Assembly: GCA_902729315.2 (NCBI GenBank)
Contig: LR746270.1
Location: 2,784,501 to 2,848,500, forward strand
Source: Spirodela intermedia
Taxonomy: Eukaryota; Streptophyta; Magnoliopsida; Alismatales; Araceae
DNA length: 64,000 bases
Direction of reading: 5' to 3'
In this document: positions 35,035-46,614 of the stretch, piece by piece
How the letters are laid out: each line of letters opens with the position of its first letter
Position numbering within the stretch: the stretch's first letter is position 1
Notes under the pieces: model-generated
Told to the model about the DNA's origin: nothing
The model's input: only the letters and a program-made list of their open reading frames with translations
Databases searched by the model: none
Made by a program: the position numbers and the translations under genes

Positions 35035-35480
35035 GGGCGACAGGAAATCGCGACAGTTCTGATGCACCGTAAAAATAGTAAAAGCAGTCGCCTAAGAGTT
35101 ATGAGGTAGTAAATTTCCCTCGTAATTCAAAGGCTCAATTGTTGAGAATGACATATTTGAGGCGTTAGGAGGTAGATCTAATGGAAAAAATACTCAAAAC
35201 ATTGGAAAATCTCCTTACCATTGAATTGTCTCTCAGATTGTGATGAACAAGTACCCTTAAAGGATTCCCCGCATAATCAAGCAGCATTCATGGAGAATAG
35301 GATGCGTAAAGTATGTTCCAAAGTGGCGGCCAGCTTAGGCACAAACTCTGACGTCAGAATAACGTTTTTTTGACAAATTTGTAGACTTCTCTTTATTTAT
35401 CTACTTCCCTACATATGTTGAGTTAATTTCAAATAGAAATTAATCTCGACATAAGCAATGGCTTTAAAAACTGACAAAAA
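35035..35480. repeat. Segmental duplication block, copy 1
   Basis: Aligns over about 450 bp with 46615-47060, including a GATTGTGATGAACAA block and the palindrome CTGACGTCAG. It marks the left part of the duplicated cystatin module. Confidence 0.8.
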
Positions 35481-36771
35481 ATTGCTTTTGTATTTAATTT
35501 CCTTCAGTGTATTTCTTGTAACATAGATACCACACAACCTTTTATGGTAATACTCCTCTATATTTTTGCATTTATAAAAATTTAAATGAGTTTCATTCCT
35601 TTGAACGGTAAAAGGATTGGAAGGTTAGAGTATTCATCCTTGCTTAAAATTTAAAATTGACTTAACTGGACACAAAACTGGTACTGGTTAATTGTGCTCT
35701 CCGTAGAAATTATAAATAATTGATGAGGTTTCTTCTAAGTGTAGTGTAATAAATGACAACCGAATGGGGGACTTGGGAAATTTATAAAGCTTCTATATTT
35801 ATTTTAAATCATTTTGGTTTTTTAGTCTAAGGGAGGACGCTGGTGAAAAGTACTGAGGAACATTATTCACTAGTGTTGGCTGGCCCTATACCAAGGCTTA
35901 TTATTTCCCTGAAGGGAAGGACCCAATGCCAGTAGGATTTCCAATGGGCTTGAGTTGTTATGAAGATGGACCCAATAGGCCTGGGATTCTCTCGTCCTCA
36001 TGTTCCTAATGATCCAAGAATTATAGTAGTTGCGATAAGCCACATATTTCATAGCATCCAAACCCTTCACTTTGTTAGGTATAAACTGGGTAAGAAGCAT
36101 TATGACTTGAAGAAATATTGAAGAATTGAGCTTGCTTAGGACACTGGTCATTATTTTACCTGCGACGCAGTGGGAGATTGTTCTAGTTTGGAAGAGAGGC
36201 TTTACTCACTTTGTTGAAAGGTGAGAAACTTTGGCTTCCTTCTCTAAATCCCAATGACTTACCCAAAAGTGGAAAAAAACTTTAGGTCATCAAATCTGAT
36301 AAATACGAGATCTAACAATCGGTGAATCATGTTTGATATGACTCTTATTAATATGTCAATATTTTAAGAACCTATTCACAGATATAAACTATTAGCAAAA
36401 TTTATCTATTGGATTGACTAAATAGCATGCAACTACCATCGAGGTTGCTTTTAGCTGAGCCTTGCTTCATATGGACGAAAAAAAGAGCTCTTATTCGACA
36501 ATGTTCTGCATTATCCTATAGAGTATGCACGTCATCCTTGAATGCTACGGACTTGATTCTGTCTGGGAATACTTTCCACAGGTTCTAATCCCCGAAAACA
36601 TTGAATCTAACAAGCCGACGGAATATTCACATTACTGACTCCTCTCATGGTCAACCCCATACGACGGCGTAACATAATGAGTCAATCGCGATTTAATTTA
36701 TTTATATGACAACATAACTTTGCAAGCAACAACCCATTTTTCAGATTCTGCAGTGAGAAGAACTTTTTCAA

Positions 36772-36968
36772 CTACGCGATGAGATTGAAGGCCGTGAGCT
36801 CCCGGTAGTTCTTCCAAACCGTCTCGTACACAACGGCCAAGTAGAGGGATTCCACACCACTGTCCCCCTCGACGCCAATCACCAGTTGGTAGATCATTCC
36901 GTTCACGACCTATTGCTGCGAATGGGCACTAGCAAGGGAAGGAGGACATTTTGAGAGTGAGTTGCCAT
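36772..36968 (-). pseudogene. Internally deleted phytocystatin
   Basis: The ATG at 36968 opens MATHSQNVLLPLLVP, as in the intact genes. The frame then jumps to the inhibitory-loop region: the end of the signal peptide, the LAKFAV helix and the first part of the second strand (roughly 170-180 nt) are missing, and a stop lies at the junction. The rest reads VVNGMIYQLVIGVEGDSG, LAVVYETVWKNYREL and ends FNLIA with TAG at 36772. A TATA-like TTTATAAAG at 37047-37054 keeps the same 80-nt spacing as the intact copies. The product would be non-functional. Confidence 0.9.
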
Positions 36969-37682
36969 GGTTTGTCTTTTCTTCTTTTCTGCAGTAAATA
37001 GAATGGCAGTGACAGTGATGAGAGTGGAAGATCGAGCGGCCATTCTTTATAAAGGAGGTGATCCGACAGAGGTCAAGGTAGACAACGAGAAATGGCGGGC
37101 TAAGGTTTTGGCCGGATGTTATATCACCGCACACGAAATGTACTTAAAGCTTTACCGGTATAGTATAGTTTCGCTGCGAACGGAGATTCTGTACGCTGGC
37201 TTTTCGTTCTGGATTGTTAATCACCCTGGTATTTGAGGATTTGCTTTTAAACTGAAGACTTGGTCTTGGTGTAGGGGTCACCGATTGGAAAGCGCGGAGT
37301 TCTAAGCTGAAAATGACCGGTGGCTAGAAAATATATAATTTATACATCATATACATCCGTCCGGAGACGACCTTTGCTGCAGTCACCTTCGGACGATAAT
37401 CGATGGAGACCTCTCTCGTTGAATTAACTTTGGCTTTTGCGTTGGAGGTCAGTCACAGAGCATCTTATGAAGACTTACACAGAAGTCTTTGCTTGAAGAA
37501 TATACTAAATTCGACTGGCCTTATCCTTGTCCAGCCAGGCATAGTCGTCGGCCATCCTTGTCCAACATTGGGTTGGTTTGAGACTTCAGCGCTTCAGGAC
37601 AAAGAATTCCTTTTTCAAACGAAGGGTTACCCCGGTTTTTCAATTCAGACTGTCATTTAGAAGGTAGGGGAAAACCCACAGA

Positions 37683-37744
<62 letters not shown>

Positions 37745-38010
37745 GCTGCCGTGTTTAGTCGATCAGGTGTCACGGACGCCATGGGTTTATGTATTAAAAA
37801 TATATTAGGTAGTTACCACCACACAATCTAGCGTGTCTGGCTTCGTCTGATTCCGACACAGGTTCGATGTGTGTTTTGTCTGTAAGTCCTGGCTCTACAG
37901 GATTGGGAACACTTTGTACTGTCCTCTGAGGTTCATTTATTCATCTGATAAATAAGTTCGCAGGAAGCCACCCCATTTATCAGATACAGCAGCAGGAAGA
38001 ACCTAGTGAA
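36969..38010. other. Promoter of the deleted cystatin and duplicated spacer
   Basis: The 36969-37250 part resembles the region upstream of the cystatin gene at 38011. The 37370-37680 part aligns with parts of 47270-48660. A (GA)n run lies at 37685-37741, matching the (GA)n at 48676 in the next module. No gene is recognised. Confidence 0.6.
37685..37741. repeat. (GA)n microsatellite
   Basis: An uninterrupted dinucleotide run about 270 bp from the stop codon of the cystatin at 38011; the same relative position is kept in the 49-kb module. Confidence 0.97.
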
Positions 38011-38370
38011 TTACGCGATGATATTGAAGGCCGTGAGATCCCGGTAGTGCATCCAAGCATTCTCGTAGACAACGGCCAAGTAGAGGTCTTCCGCACCGCT
38101 GTTCCCATCGGCGCCAATCACCAGCCGGTAGTCACTCCCCTTCATCACCAGTTGCTGCCCACCAAGGACGCGAGTCAAGGACAGCGTCTCACCAGATTCT
38201 TTATTGTGCTGCCTTACGGCGAACATGGCGAGAGCCTGGATGTGGGGATCATCGGGGTTGTCGATAGGCTCGTACTTGGCCGGGATCATCGCTGCGCCGC
38301 CGTTGGGGAAGATTAGAAGAATAGTCATTAGCAAGGGAAGGAGAAGGGCATTTTGAGAGTGAGTTGCCAT
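38011..38370 (-). CDS. Phytocystatin A (119 aa, intronless, secreted)
   Basis: Seen: a signal peptide (MATHSQNALLLPLLMTILLI, cleavage near residue 26), YEPIDNPDDPHIQ, the cystatin helix ALAMFAVRQHNKESG (residues 46-60), the first hairpin GGQQLVMKGSDYRLVIGA (70-87), LYLAVVYENAWMHYRDLTAF with Trp106 in the second loop, and TAA or TAG-ended NIIA. Known: phytocystatins block papain-like cysteine proteases with the N-terminal Gly, the QXVXG loop and the PW loop. Odd: aligned on the Gly and Tyr of the hairpin, the loop reads LVMKG rather than QXVXG, and the N-terminal GG is absent (AKYEPI). I chose MATH at 38370 over an upstream in-frame ATG at 38403 because all paralogues start there. TATA is 80 nt upstream. 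Probably functional in fold, with altered inhibition. Confidence 0.92.
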   Translation of the reverse strand: MATHSQNALLLPLLMTILLIFPNGGAAMIPAKYEPIDNPDDPHIQALAMFAVRQHNKESGETLSLTRVLGGQQLVMKGSDYRLVIGADGNSGAEDLYLAVVYENAWMHYRDLTAFNIIA

Positions 38371-38449
38371 GATTTGTCTTTTAGTCTCTTTTCTGGAGTG
38401 CATAGAAAGGCAGAGACAGTGATGAGAGTGGGAGATTGACGTCCCATTC

Positions 38450-38456
38450 TATATAA
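38450..38456 (-). promoter_or_regulatory. TATA box of cystatin A
   Basis: TATATAG on the minus strand, 80 nt before the ATG; the position is conserved in all four minus-strand cystatins. Confidence 0.7.
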
Positions 38457-39861
38457 AGAAGGAGATCGGACGGAGGAAGTCCTGGTTTTGGTGTCGTAGA
38501 AAAATGGAATTGGCAGACAAAGGTTTTGACCCGATGTTAAATCACCGTGTTCGTGACGTCGGAAGAGTTTTAGCAGTATAGAATAGTTTGGTCGGAACCC
38601 GCGGTTCTCCACTCTGACTTTTCGTCCTGGTTTGTTAATCAGCCTGGTATTTGAGGATTTGCTTTTAAGCTGAAAGATTGGTGGAGGAGGGTTCACCATT
38701 TGGAAACCACGGACGACTAAGTTGAAAGTTACCAACGGCTACAAAGTTTTAAAGTGGATATTTCACATTTATTCCTCATTGATGTTTCCATCGAGTCTAG
38801 AGCGTGATAAATCCGATTTTTTATAATTGAATAAATGTGTAAAAATGAAAAGAATATATACTAAACCGTAAAGTATACAATGTGTCAGAGTAAATTTGAA
38901 TCTATTTTTTAATTGAGTTAACGAAAGCTTAGGTAAGTCGTCTCTTTATAAAAACTAGGTTTGAAAGAACATCCAAAAAACTTTGTCACCGGGGTTAAAA
39001 AAAATGATTTTCTTTAAACTGATAAAGATTTCGCCTTCAGAAAACAATTTATACATGTCATAATCCGTCTGAAGAGGCCTTTAGCTCCAGTCACTCTGAA
39101 ATGAGGATCTATGGAAGCCCATCGTTGGATTGACATTAGCTTTTGGGTTGGATAAGACGTCACCCACAGAGCTCCTTACAAAGACGTATATGGAAGTCTT
39201 TGCCCGAAGAATAGACCAAACTGCTCGGCCAGCAACAGATATTCGTCAGCATTTCAGTGACCATACCCGTCATCGCATATTTTCCTTCTGCTGAAGTCAT
39301 TTTCTAGTGGCTTCCTTCCAAAAGGATCATGTCCACAACTATGATCCGGTTTTCCGTACATTGGGTAGGTCAAGCCGAGGTCTTCTAACATATTTTTGAA
39401 AAGAGTCCATTATTAACTCTCTTTATTGTAAATGTGTGCGAAAAATAGTTTATTTGCATCTGTCTTCTCGTATGGAACGAGTGAAGGGTGAGAGTTATGT
39501 TGAGTATCAGATCCAATGGAGCCCAAGGTTCCGGCTAGATGAACGTAGAAAGTCGGTGAGACATGTGCGTTCCTTAGGTCGGATTGATGCTTTAAAACCT
39601 AAAACCGGGGTCACAAACGCCTGAAAATATCACGCCCAGGTCTATGATCTGGTCCCCTTTGGCTGGGTGAACCCAAGGTGCTATAATTTTCACATAATCG
39701 TCGTCACACCCACTCCCATACGCGATATCCGAGCTGAACGAGGATCATACGCGGAGGAGATACTCCGCGTCCGTCACTATGGCGACGGTCGTCAACAATA
39801 GTTCAAACTAACGAGCAAAAGTCTCTGTGTGCTTATTTTACCCTCAGACGCACACTAAAAC
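38457..39861. other. Intergenic within the cystatin cluster
   Basis: The promoter side of cystatin A, then AT-rich sequence, then (39080-39310) a diverged copy of the spacer seen at 47270, 50260 and 61190. A conserved hairpin lies at 39749-39770. No separate gene is recognised. Confidence 0.5.
39749..39770. repeat. Conserved hairpin, copy 1
   Basis: ACGCGGAG, loop GAGATA, CTCCGCGT. The same arms with a different loop occur at 51079-51100, each time about 100 bp before a plus-strand cystatin fragment. Confidence 0.7.
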
Positions 39862-39984
39862 AAATGGAACCGGTAGTCGGGGCGACGGGGGGCCAGCGAC
39901 GTCGAGGACCACTACTTGCCCGTGGTATACGAGAAGCGGTGGAAGAAAGTCATGGAACTATCAGCGTCTGAACTAATCGCTTAA
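39862..39984 (+). pseudogene. Orphan C-terminal cystatin fragment
   Basis: One frame reads SDVEDHYLPVVYEKRWKKVM then ELSASELIA with TAA at 39982-39984, matching the last strands of the cystatin fold including the Trp loop. The upstream half (helix and QXVXG hairpin) is not found in frame. It lies on the opposite strand to the intact genes. Confidence 0.8.
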
Positions 39985-40628
39985 TTGGCCTGGTTCCCCC
40001 GTTGTTTCTGTGCCTGATGAATGCTTAAGTTACCTCCGAAGACGAAATCGGTCAGAAACGAACAAAAAAGTTATCTGACGTTAGACCCACGGGATGCGCC
40101 ATGACCCAGTTTAGAGAACAAGAAACGTACCCGGAATTCTTGTTGTCTTTCGGCAGCCACAACACAAGAAGATCTGCCCTGTGACTCTGTAAGGACACGG
40201 CCCATATGCAGTTCTCGTGTCTAATGCGGCTCAGGCACTACGCCATCTGTAACTTATTTGCCCTCAGCACAATAAACTTTGGGTAAATTTTGTCATGGAG
40301 CGCCAATTGACCGAACTTTTTCATTGCATTCTAAACTCAAAGAGCTTTTCATTAATTGATAGTTATCTGAGAAAACATTTGAAACAGATTGTCAACGGTT
40401 TGAACTGAGACATTATTTTTACAATTTTGATCAATACACTTGCTCGCACGTTCTTTTATTGGTAAGCATTGAGTAGATTAAAAAAGAATTAATTTTTGTA
40501 GGAAAAAAGCGGGATGTCAGCATTCTTACCACTGCACGAAAAACTGCCCATCTACTGCCAAATCTCTGTGTTGCGCTTATCCCTCCTTTTCTTGACAGTT
40601 CTACCCACCATTCGCCACCTAGCCTGGG

Positions 40629-41027
40629 GCTAGCGTAATTGGGAATTTTCGGATTTCTAAGACAGAGGACAAGGTATGGGCTTTCTTCCATTGCACTGTT
40701 GGTAAGAGCTTGACGAAAGAAATTCGTCGCCGCGAAATCGACTTGGAAAGGAAATGGACCTGTCTGAGTTGTTTTATTAACGAGATGGTGAATAGGTTAC
40801 GTAGGGATTCGGCCGTGTGGGATCCATTGCAGCGCATACGACAAGAACACTTGAATCGACGTTTCGGTTTTTTCAAGGAGAAATTGCCTTCTCAAGGTAC
40901 GTCACCATTCATCACATCGACAAGGCAGGCTAATTTTAGGCGTAGAGGAATGGCGTTTTCCAAGGCCTCTCCCATACAAAGGCGAACGGGAGGTCCTCCA
41001 AAACGATGTCTGCGGCTGCGCCGATGA
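40629..41027 (+). other. Unassigned ORF, over 100 codons
   Basis: A plus-strand frame stays open from about 40629 to the TGA at 41025-41027, with an internal ATG at 40710 (MTKEIRRREIDLERKW). It is basic, without a signal peptide or membrane segment. I recognise no family; two antisense frames overlap it. It may be chance or a relic of unknown origin. Confidence 0.13.
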
Positions 41028-41438
41028 ATTACTAGCGCTTCCTACCATAATTCTTCTGGTGTGAACCCTCACGGCGATTTTTTCGAGGGGCCGGAATTTG
41101 AAACCATACCAGAAATCGAGAGACCTGAGAACCTCGGTGTGCATCGTTTTTTGAGGTGATTTTCAAACTAAGGAATAAAAATCTGTGTGCTGAGCCCATG
41201 TTCTTATTTGAACAAATGAAAAATATTCTTCGGTCTCGACGATTCTTTCGTTGGGCATTATATGCGATCCGATCAGCATGTTTCAGCGGTCGATTTCTTG
41301 TGGGCCTCATTGCCAAACCTTGACCTTCTCCTGAGTTTTTTACCTTCCCGTTTGTATTGAATGGCTTGAGCATATCTCTCTGTCATCATTTACTCTCTCT
41401 GCAACAACCATCCAGACAGAAAACGAAAGATTGAAGCC

Positions 41439-42167
41439 ATGAGAAGTCCCACTGATCCTCTACTCCTCCTCTCGCCCGTATTCGCAATTCTTCTGATTTT
41501 CCCCAACGGTGGTGGTGCGGCCTCGCGCAAACCCATGTTCTACGGCGCGATCCTGAGGATGCGCACATTCAGGCTCTCGCAAAGTACTCCGTGAGGCAGC
41601 ACAAGGAGTGATGGACTGACTGATTGAGCCAATCAACTCCTCATCTCAAGTCAACTCAATGGAGCCAACTCAAGAACATGATCAACTTCAAGTGGAATTT
41701 CCTCCAGCATCAAGACCCTTCCTCCCAAGAAGGTCAGCCCGAATTAGGGCCCACCCTAATGTGAGGATCAACTTGATTCAAGTCAACCGGCGGCTGCCAC
41801 CCTTGGTGGATCCCAAGTGAAACCCTGGGTCAACCCCAATTGGATCCCATAGGACCAACAAGAGGATTCACCCTATCCAATGGACCGCAGAAGAAGAAGA
41901 AGAAGAAGAAGAGCCCATGGAGGAAGGCCCATTATTCAATGGGTCCATAGGAGAAGGATAAGGCGCGCCCCACCAAGAGACCACCTCAAACCAAGAGCTT
42001 TCTCTAACCGCCCAACTACATTCTCTTTCCTTCATCTCGGCTCCTCATTTCTTGGATCTCTCCTCTTTCTATCTCTTATAAATTGAAGATGGAATGCCAT
42101 CCTCTCTAGTTCTCTCCCTCTCTCTCTCTCTCTCTCTCTCGCTCTCATTCTCTCCCTTCCTCTCTCG

Positions 42168-42198
<31 letters not shown>

Positions 42199-43526
42199 GT
42201 TCTCTCCCATTCTTTCTCGTTCTTTCCCTCTCTCTCTCGCTCTCTCCATCTCTCTCTCGTTCTTTCCCTCTCTCTCTCACTCGCTTCATCTCTCTCTCGT
42301 TCTATCCCTTTCACTCTCTCTTGCCTCCTCTCCCTCTCTCTTTTCCGTCTCTCCCTTTCTCTCTCATTCTCTCTCTCTTACTCCCGTTCTCTCCCTTCTT
42401 CTACCGACTTCTTCCTTCTTCTCCTCCGCCGGAATCCCTTACCCCTTGGTTCCCTCTACTTCTTCCCCTATTTTCTCCATCTCTCTCTTTCTCTTCTCCC
42501 ACTTCGTCATCCTTCCAATCCGTCGCCACCGTTTCTGCCTCCTCGCCATCCGCCTCGTCGCCGCCATCCCTTCTCCTCACCGTGCGTCCCATTGTCGCTG
42601 TTCGGCCTCCTCGCCGTCCGACTCGTTGCCGCCGTTCCGTCTCCTCACCGTCCGCCTCGTCGCCACCATCCCGCCTCCTCATCGTCCGTCCCGTCACCAT
42701 CGTGCCGCCTCCTCACAGTCCATCCGTCACCACCTTTCACCTCCTCCACGTCTACCTTGTCGCCGCCATCCCGCCGTCTCACCGTCCACCATGCCGCAAA
42801 GCCCTGTCCTTCTCTCTCCCGCCGTCGCCTCGGAGCCTCCCTCTTCTCTCTCGCGCCGTCGCTACGAGAACCTCCCTTTTTTTGGCTCTCCCGTTGACGC
42901 CCCTCCCTTCGCCCCTTTTGTCTCTCCGCCATTTATTATTTATTTATTCACACCCCGTCTTAGTTCGTGCCCCTTCAAATTTCAAGGATTTTCAAGATTT
43001 TTTTCCTTGACTAAGGTACGTTGAGCCTTCTCCTTTTGTGAAATTTGGTCCATTCAAAAGTCATTGCGCTTAGAACTTTGTGTGGTTCATAGGATAGCCA
43101 CTCTTTACATTTTGATGATCCTAAACGCGGTTCTAACCATCTATGATTTCTTGAATTAAGTCTCCTCCTAAAGGGTAATTAAACGATCCTCTCATCTGAA
43201 TTGTGGAATTAATCTCATCTTAAATCTTACTTCTGGAATTCGATCCAAGTTCAATTTCTAACCACTTCTCAGATTTCCTAAGAATAAGAGAAATCCATCT
43301 TAGATAGTCTCCATCCTCTTACGCGGTCCCACACAAGGAGTCCGGCGAGTCACTGTCCCTGGCTCGCATCTTTGGTGGGCGGCAACAGGTGGTAGTAGGG
43401 ACGAACTACTGCCTGGTCAGCAGCGCAGCGGGGTGGAGCGGTGTGGAGGACCCCTGCCTGGCCGTGGTGTACGAGAAGCCTGGGAAGAATTTCAGGAATC
43501 TCACTGCCTTCAAGCCGATTGTCTAA
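41439..43526 (+). pseudogene. Phytocystatin split by a solo LTR
   Basis: Seen: the ATG at 41439 opens a signal peptide-like start (LLLLSPVFAILLIFPNGGGA). A small deletion near 41552 shifts the frame. DPEDAHIQALAKYSVRQHKE follows in another frame to 41608. The reading resumes exactly at 43341 as SGESLSLARIFGGRQQVVVG, then NYCLVSSAAGW, LAVVYEKPGKNFRNLTAF and TAA at 43524. The two halves join without loss once the 1,727-bp insert and one copy of AGGAG are removed. The QVVVG loop is canonical, but the second-loop Trp is Gly (KPGK). Dead through both the insertion and the frameshift; which came first is unknown. Confidence 0.92.
41609..43335. mobile_element. Solo LTR, family 2 (1,727 bp, TSD AGGAG) inside a cystatin
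   Basis: The insert begins TGATGGACTGACTG and ends CCCACACA. AGGAG flanks both sides (41604-41608 and 43336-43340). It has a TATA-like CTTATAAATTG near 42070, a long CT-rich stretch (about 42100-42420) and no protein domain. The many ORFs of 80-270 codons across it come from low-complexity sequence. The two ends do not repeat one another, so it is a single LTR. It is unrelated in sequence to the family 1 solo LTRs at 7877 and 55067. Confidence 0.92.
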
Positions 43527-44379
43527 TTCTCTTAAGCTTCCAGTGGCTTACGTACCTGATGAATGGTACCGTTACTTGTAAACTAATGTAAACAAAAAAC
43601 ATACATATGAACTTATCGTTAAGATATATGCTAACGGTGCCTTTTTATGTAAAAGCGCATATTTTTATCAAACGGTGTCCTTTTGACCTAACCGTTCTAA
43701 TCGTATATGATTCAAAGTCAACATGTTGTTGTATCACAAGGTATGACGTGCGTGAGCAGCAATCAGGAACGTTTGAATCAATGAATTATACCCCGACACC
43801 GAAAGGAGTTGAAATATGATTAGATGTACTGGTGGTAATGGGTTTGAGTATGTCTGCAGACAGACTGGTTAGCATTGTCGTTCTCCTGCTTTATGGAAAT
43901 TGGGTAATCTTTTCCTGGACCTAGATCGAGAGTTCCAAGTCCTAGTCCTCCAATGCTGCCGCCAGTTGAATGAGAATTTACATCTTTGGAAATTGCTTGG
44001 TGTTAATGTACTAGAAATAATGATTGGCCCCACTTGGAGCCTTAACTCAATGCGAGATATGGTAATTGGCCTAGCACTGAAAGACAAAAACGTAAAATAA
44101 TATGGGGCAGCACTTGGAGCAGCAGACAACACAGTAAACAAGAGATATGTGGAAAATCCAACATGGGGAAAAACGATAGGAGAGAGATGAATAGATCTTA
44201 AGAACGGGATCTCCAAGTAAAAGCTAAAGTTTTTGTTCTCCTCTATACCATTTTTTCTGTTCTCCAGATTCAAGCAATAGGCTACAATACGTTGACATGG
44301 CATAACTTCTAAGTTACTTTTTTTAATTTTTACTGATTGTATCATGTCAATCAATATAGCACTGTTGCAGAAAATGGAA
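43527..44379. other. Intergenic, no gene recognised
   Basis: AT-rich sequence with short frames only. Part of it may be outer LTR sequence of the gypsy relic to the right, whose left end I could not place. Confidence 0.4.
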
Positions 44380-46380
44380 GAATTTGATTTGATCCTGAGA
44401 CTCGTAACTTGATGAAGCAAACAAGAGTGATTGTCCTAAACCCCCAAAATCAAAAGAGACCTTTGAACCCACAAGGGGATGCTTGAATCCACAAACAGAG
44501 ATGGAGAGGAACTTCACAGGAGAGAAACCTGAAATACTTGGATCAAATGAGTTAGGGATATAGTTGAGCACCTTTATATAGGCCTAGAGAGGAGCTCGAA
44601 TGGCCCCTCATAGAGTCTAAAAAGTAAAAGTGACTCTCAACAAAATCATAACAGATCCTGGACTTAACAGATCCTGAAAATCTAAATAGGTTCTAAAAGA
44701 CTAAACAGATTCTGAACATAATCAAAAATAGATTCTAGATTAAACAGAATTCAGGATGACTCTGGAAAAAGAAAAATAGACTTTGGATGACCCAACATAG
44801 CTAAGACCAGTCTTCTCTTGCTTTATAAAGGTTCATTTAGTGTTTCGGCCACTTTTCCACGTTTTTCTCTTTAAGGCCCAATATTGTGCTTTCTGAGAAG
44901 TGACTTTTGGGTCCTGCATCATGGGTGATTCGGGTTACATTAATCTCCTCTCCTTGAAAATAATTTGGCCTCGAGCTTGCAAATCTCTATAGTACTAATT
45001 TTTTTAATGGATATTAAAAGTGTTTCATATAAAAATTTCATATGAGATAGACATTGTCATTGATCATTTGTAGAATTCTGAAAGGACCTTATTTCTTTGG
45101 CTTCCTTTTTTGTAGGTAACTATTGAGAGTCATTTTTTTCGAAAGTAAACTATGACAAGATCACCAACTCCAAATATGTTTTTTTTCTCTTTTTCTTATA
45201 TATCGCTATTTTTTACCTTTTATAATTTGAAACAATTTTCCTCAAACATATTTGGAGAAAAAGAAAATTATGATTTGGCTACGATTTAGTCCTATTCTCT
45301 TGGCCTTTCTCCTGAAATGCACTTAATTAAGTTTCCAAATGTTTTGTCAACTTTTTCTATTTCAATGTTAGTCTGGGGGGTGATTAGTACTATTGAATTT
45401 GGGCTCGGCAAAAATGAGATAAAAACTTAGGATCTTGATTAGAAGTAAGGGACTCGAGTAGATACACCATGAAACTAACAAATTTTTAAGAAAAAAGATT
45501 TTCTACTTTCATTGCATCATTTATCTTTTTACATGTGAGAAAATATGCCAATTTAGAAAATCTGTCGACCACAACAAAAGGAATTTCTCCACTTTGTGTC
45601 CATGGGAGGCCTAAAATGAAATCAATTGAGATGTTAGTATATGGTTGTCTTTGGAGTGGGAGTGGTGTAAAGCTCAATGCTTTTACATTGTCTCTTGCTG
45701 ACTTGACAAACTTGACATTTTCACACAAAATTTTCAACATCCTTTTTAAGCCGCAGCTAGTAATAGCTTTCATCATCCAACTATAAGGTCTTATTATGAC
45801 CAAGATGTCTTCTCAATCTATTAACAGGTAATTATCATAGAATTTTCTCTCTCAATCAACTTTTGCGAACACAACTATGTTCCTCAAAATAAGAAAATCA
45901 TCTAATAAATAAAATCTGTTAGTTGATCAATATGACCTATAAGAATCCCAAACTTGGAAAAACTCTTCATCATCAAGGTACAACTCTTTGGCATTATTAA
46001 GGCCAGTGACAATATGCATCACTTGATTTAACTTTCTAGACATTCTTGGTAACAAAAGTAAAACGTCGAATAAAGGAAACCCATGTCATGCGTTCTATTA
46101 ACCATAATCTAGCATGAATTCTGTTTCAGTGCCTATTGGTCAGTATATAAGATAGAATCAGGTAATAATCTTAGGTGTGTGAGGCTCAAACAAAAACCTA
46201 AGATTCCTAATAATAGGTTAATTTTTTCCTAGCATCAGAAAATTTCTCATTATAAAAGGCAATTAGATGATCTTACTTAGGCATAATGGCTCCTACCCTG
46301 AGAATGGAAGCATCACATTCGACTTTAAACAACTTTTTAAAATTTATAAGTGCTAAAAGTAGAGAAGAAAAGAATATTTT
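44380..46380 (-). mobile_element. Ty3/gypsy retrotransposon relic (RNase H, integrase, 3' LTR)
   Basis: Seen on the minus strand: an RNase H start FKKLFKVECDASILRVGAI near 46330-46275; an integrase with PLPLQRQPYTNISIDFILGL and VVVDRFSKLAYF (45486-45803); and an integrase end trace with DKTFGNLIKCISGERPREWD near 45370-45300. A purine-rich tract at 44960-44941 precedes TGTAACCCG, the likely start of the 3' LTR at 44939 running leftwards, with a TATA-like CTATATAAAGG near 44575. Stops and frameshifts are numerous. RT and 5' parts are missing, so it is a truncated dead copy. The left limit is approximate. Confidence 0.8.
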
Positions 46381-46614
46381 TTAATCAGGTTAAAGTTGTT
46401 CTTAGTTTGTCAGTCTATTTGGGAATTATTTTTTCTTGCAATCTGTGATTGGAGAAATAATTGGACTGAAATATCGAATAAATCTTGATAAAAGGGTGCT
46501 GAAAGATGGAAACTATAGACCTGAAGTATATTTTGTGGTGCTGGGCATTTTTGAATTGCTCATACTTTTCTCCTCATCAACCTCGATTCAATTTGTAATA
46601 ACAACATATCACAT

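Larger units (their letters stand above)
31621..36771. other. Long stretch without a recognised gene
   Basis: Several 60-100 codon frames exist, including 32689-32931 plus and 33686-33973 minus, but none matches a family I know. The 33690-35030 part is less AT-rich than its surroundings. A GA tract lies near 34615-34645, a perfect 8-bp stem hairpin at 34894-34915, and a block duplicated at 46615-47060 starts at 35035. The 36530-36771 end resembles the 3' flank of the cystatin gene at 60117. Confidence 0.5.

Noticed and set aside
42032-42314. Glu/Arg-rich minus-strand frames
   Set aside because: Translation of a GA tract only.
42094-43024. Several 190-270 codon frames at 42.1-43.0 kb
   Set aside because: They arise from a CT-rich, low-complexity part of the solo LTR and are mutually overlapping.
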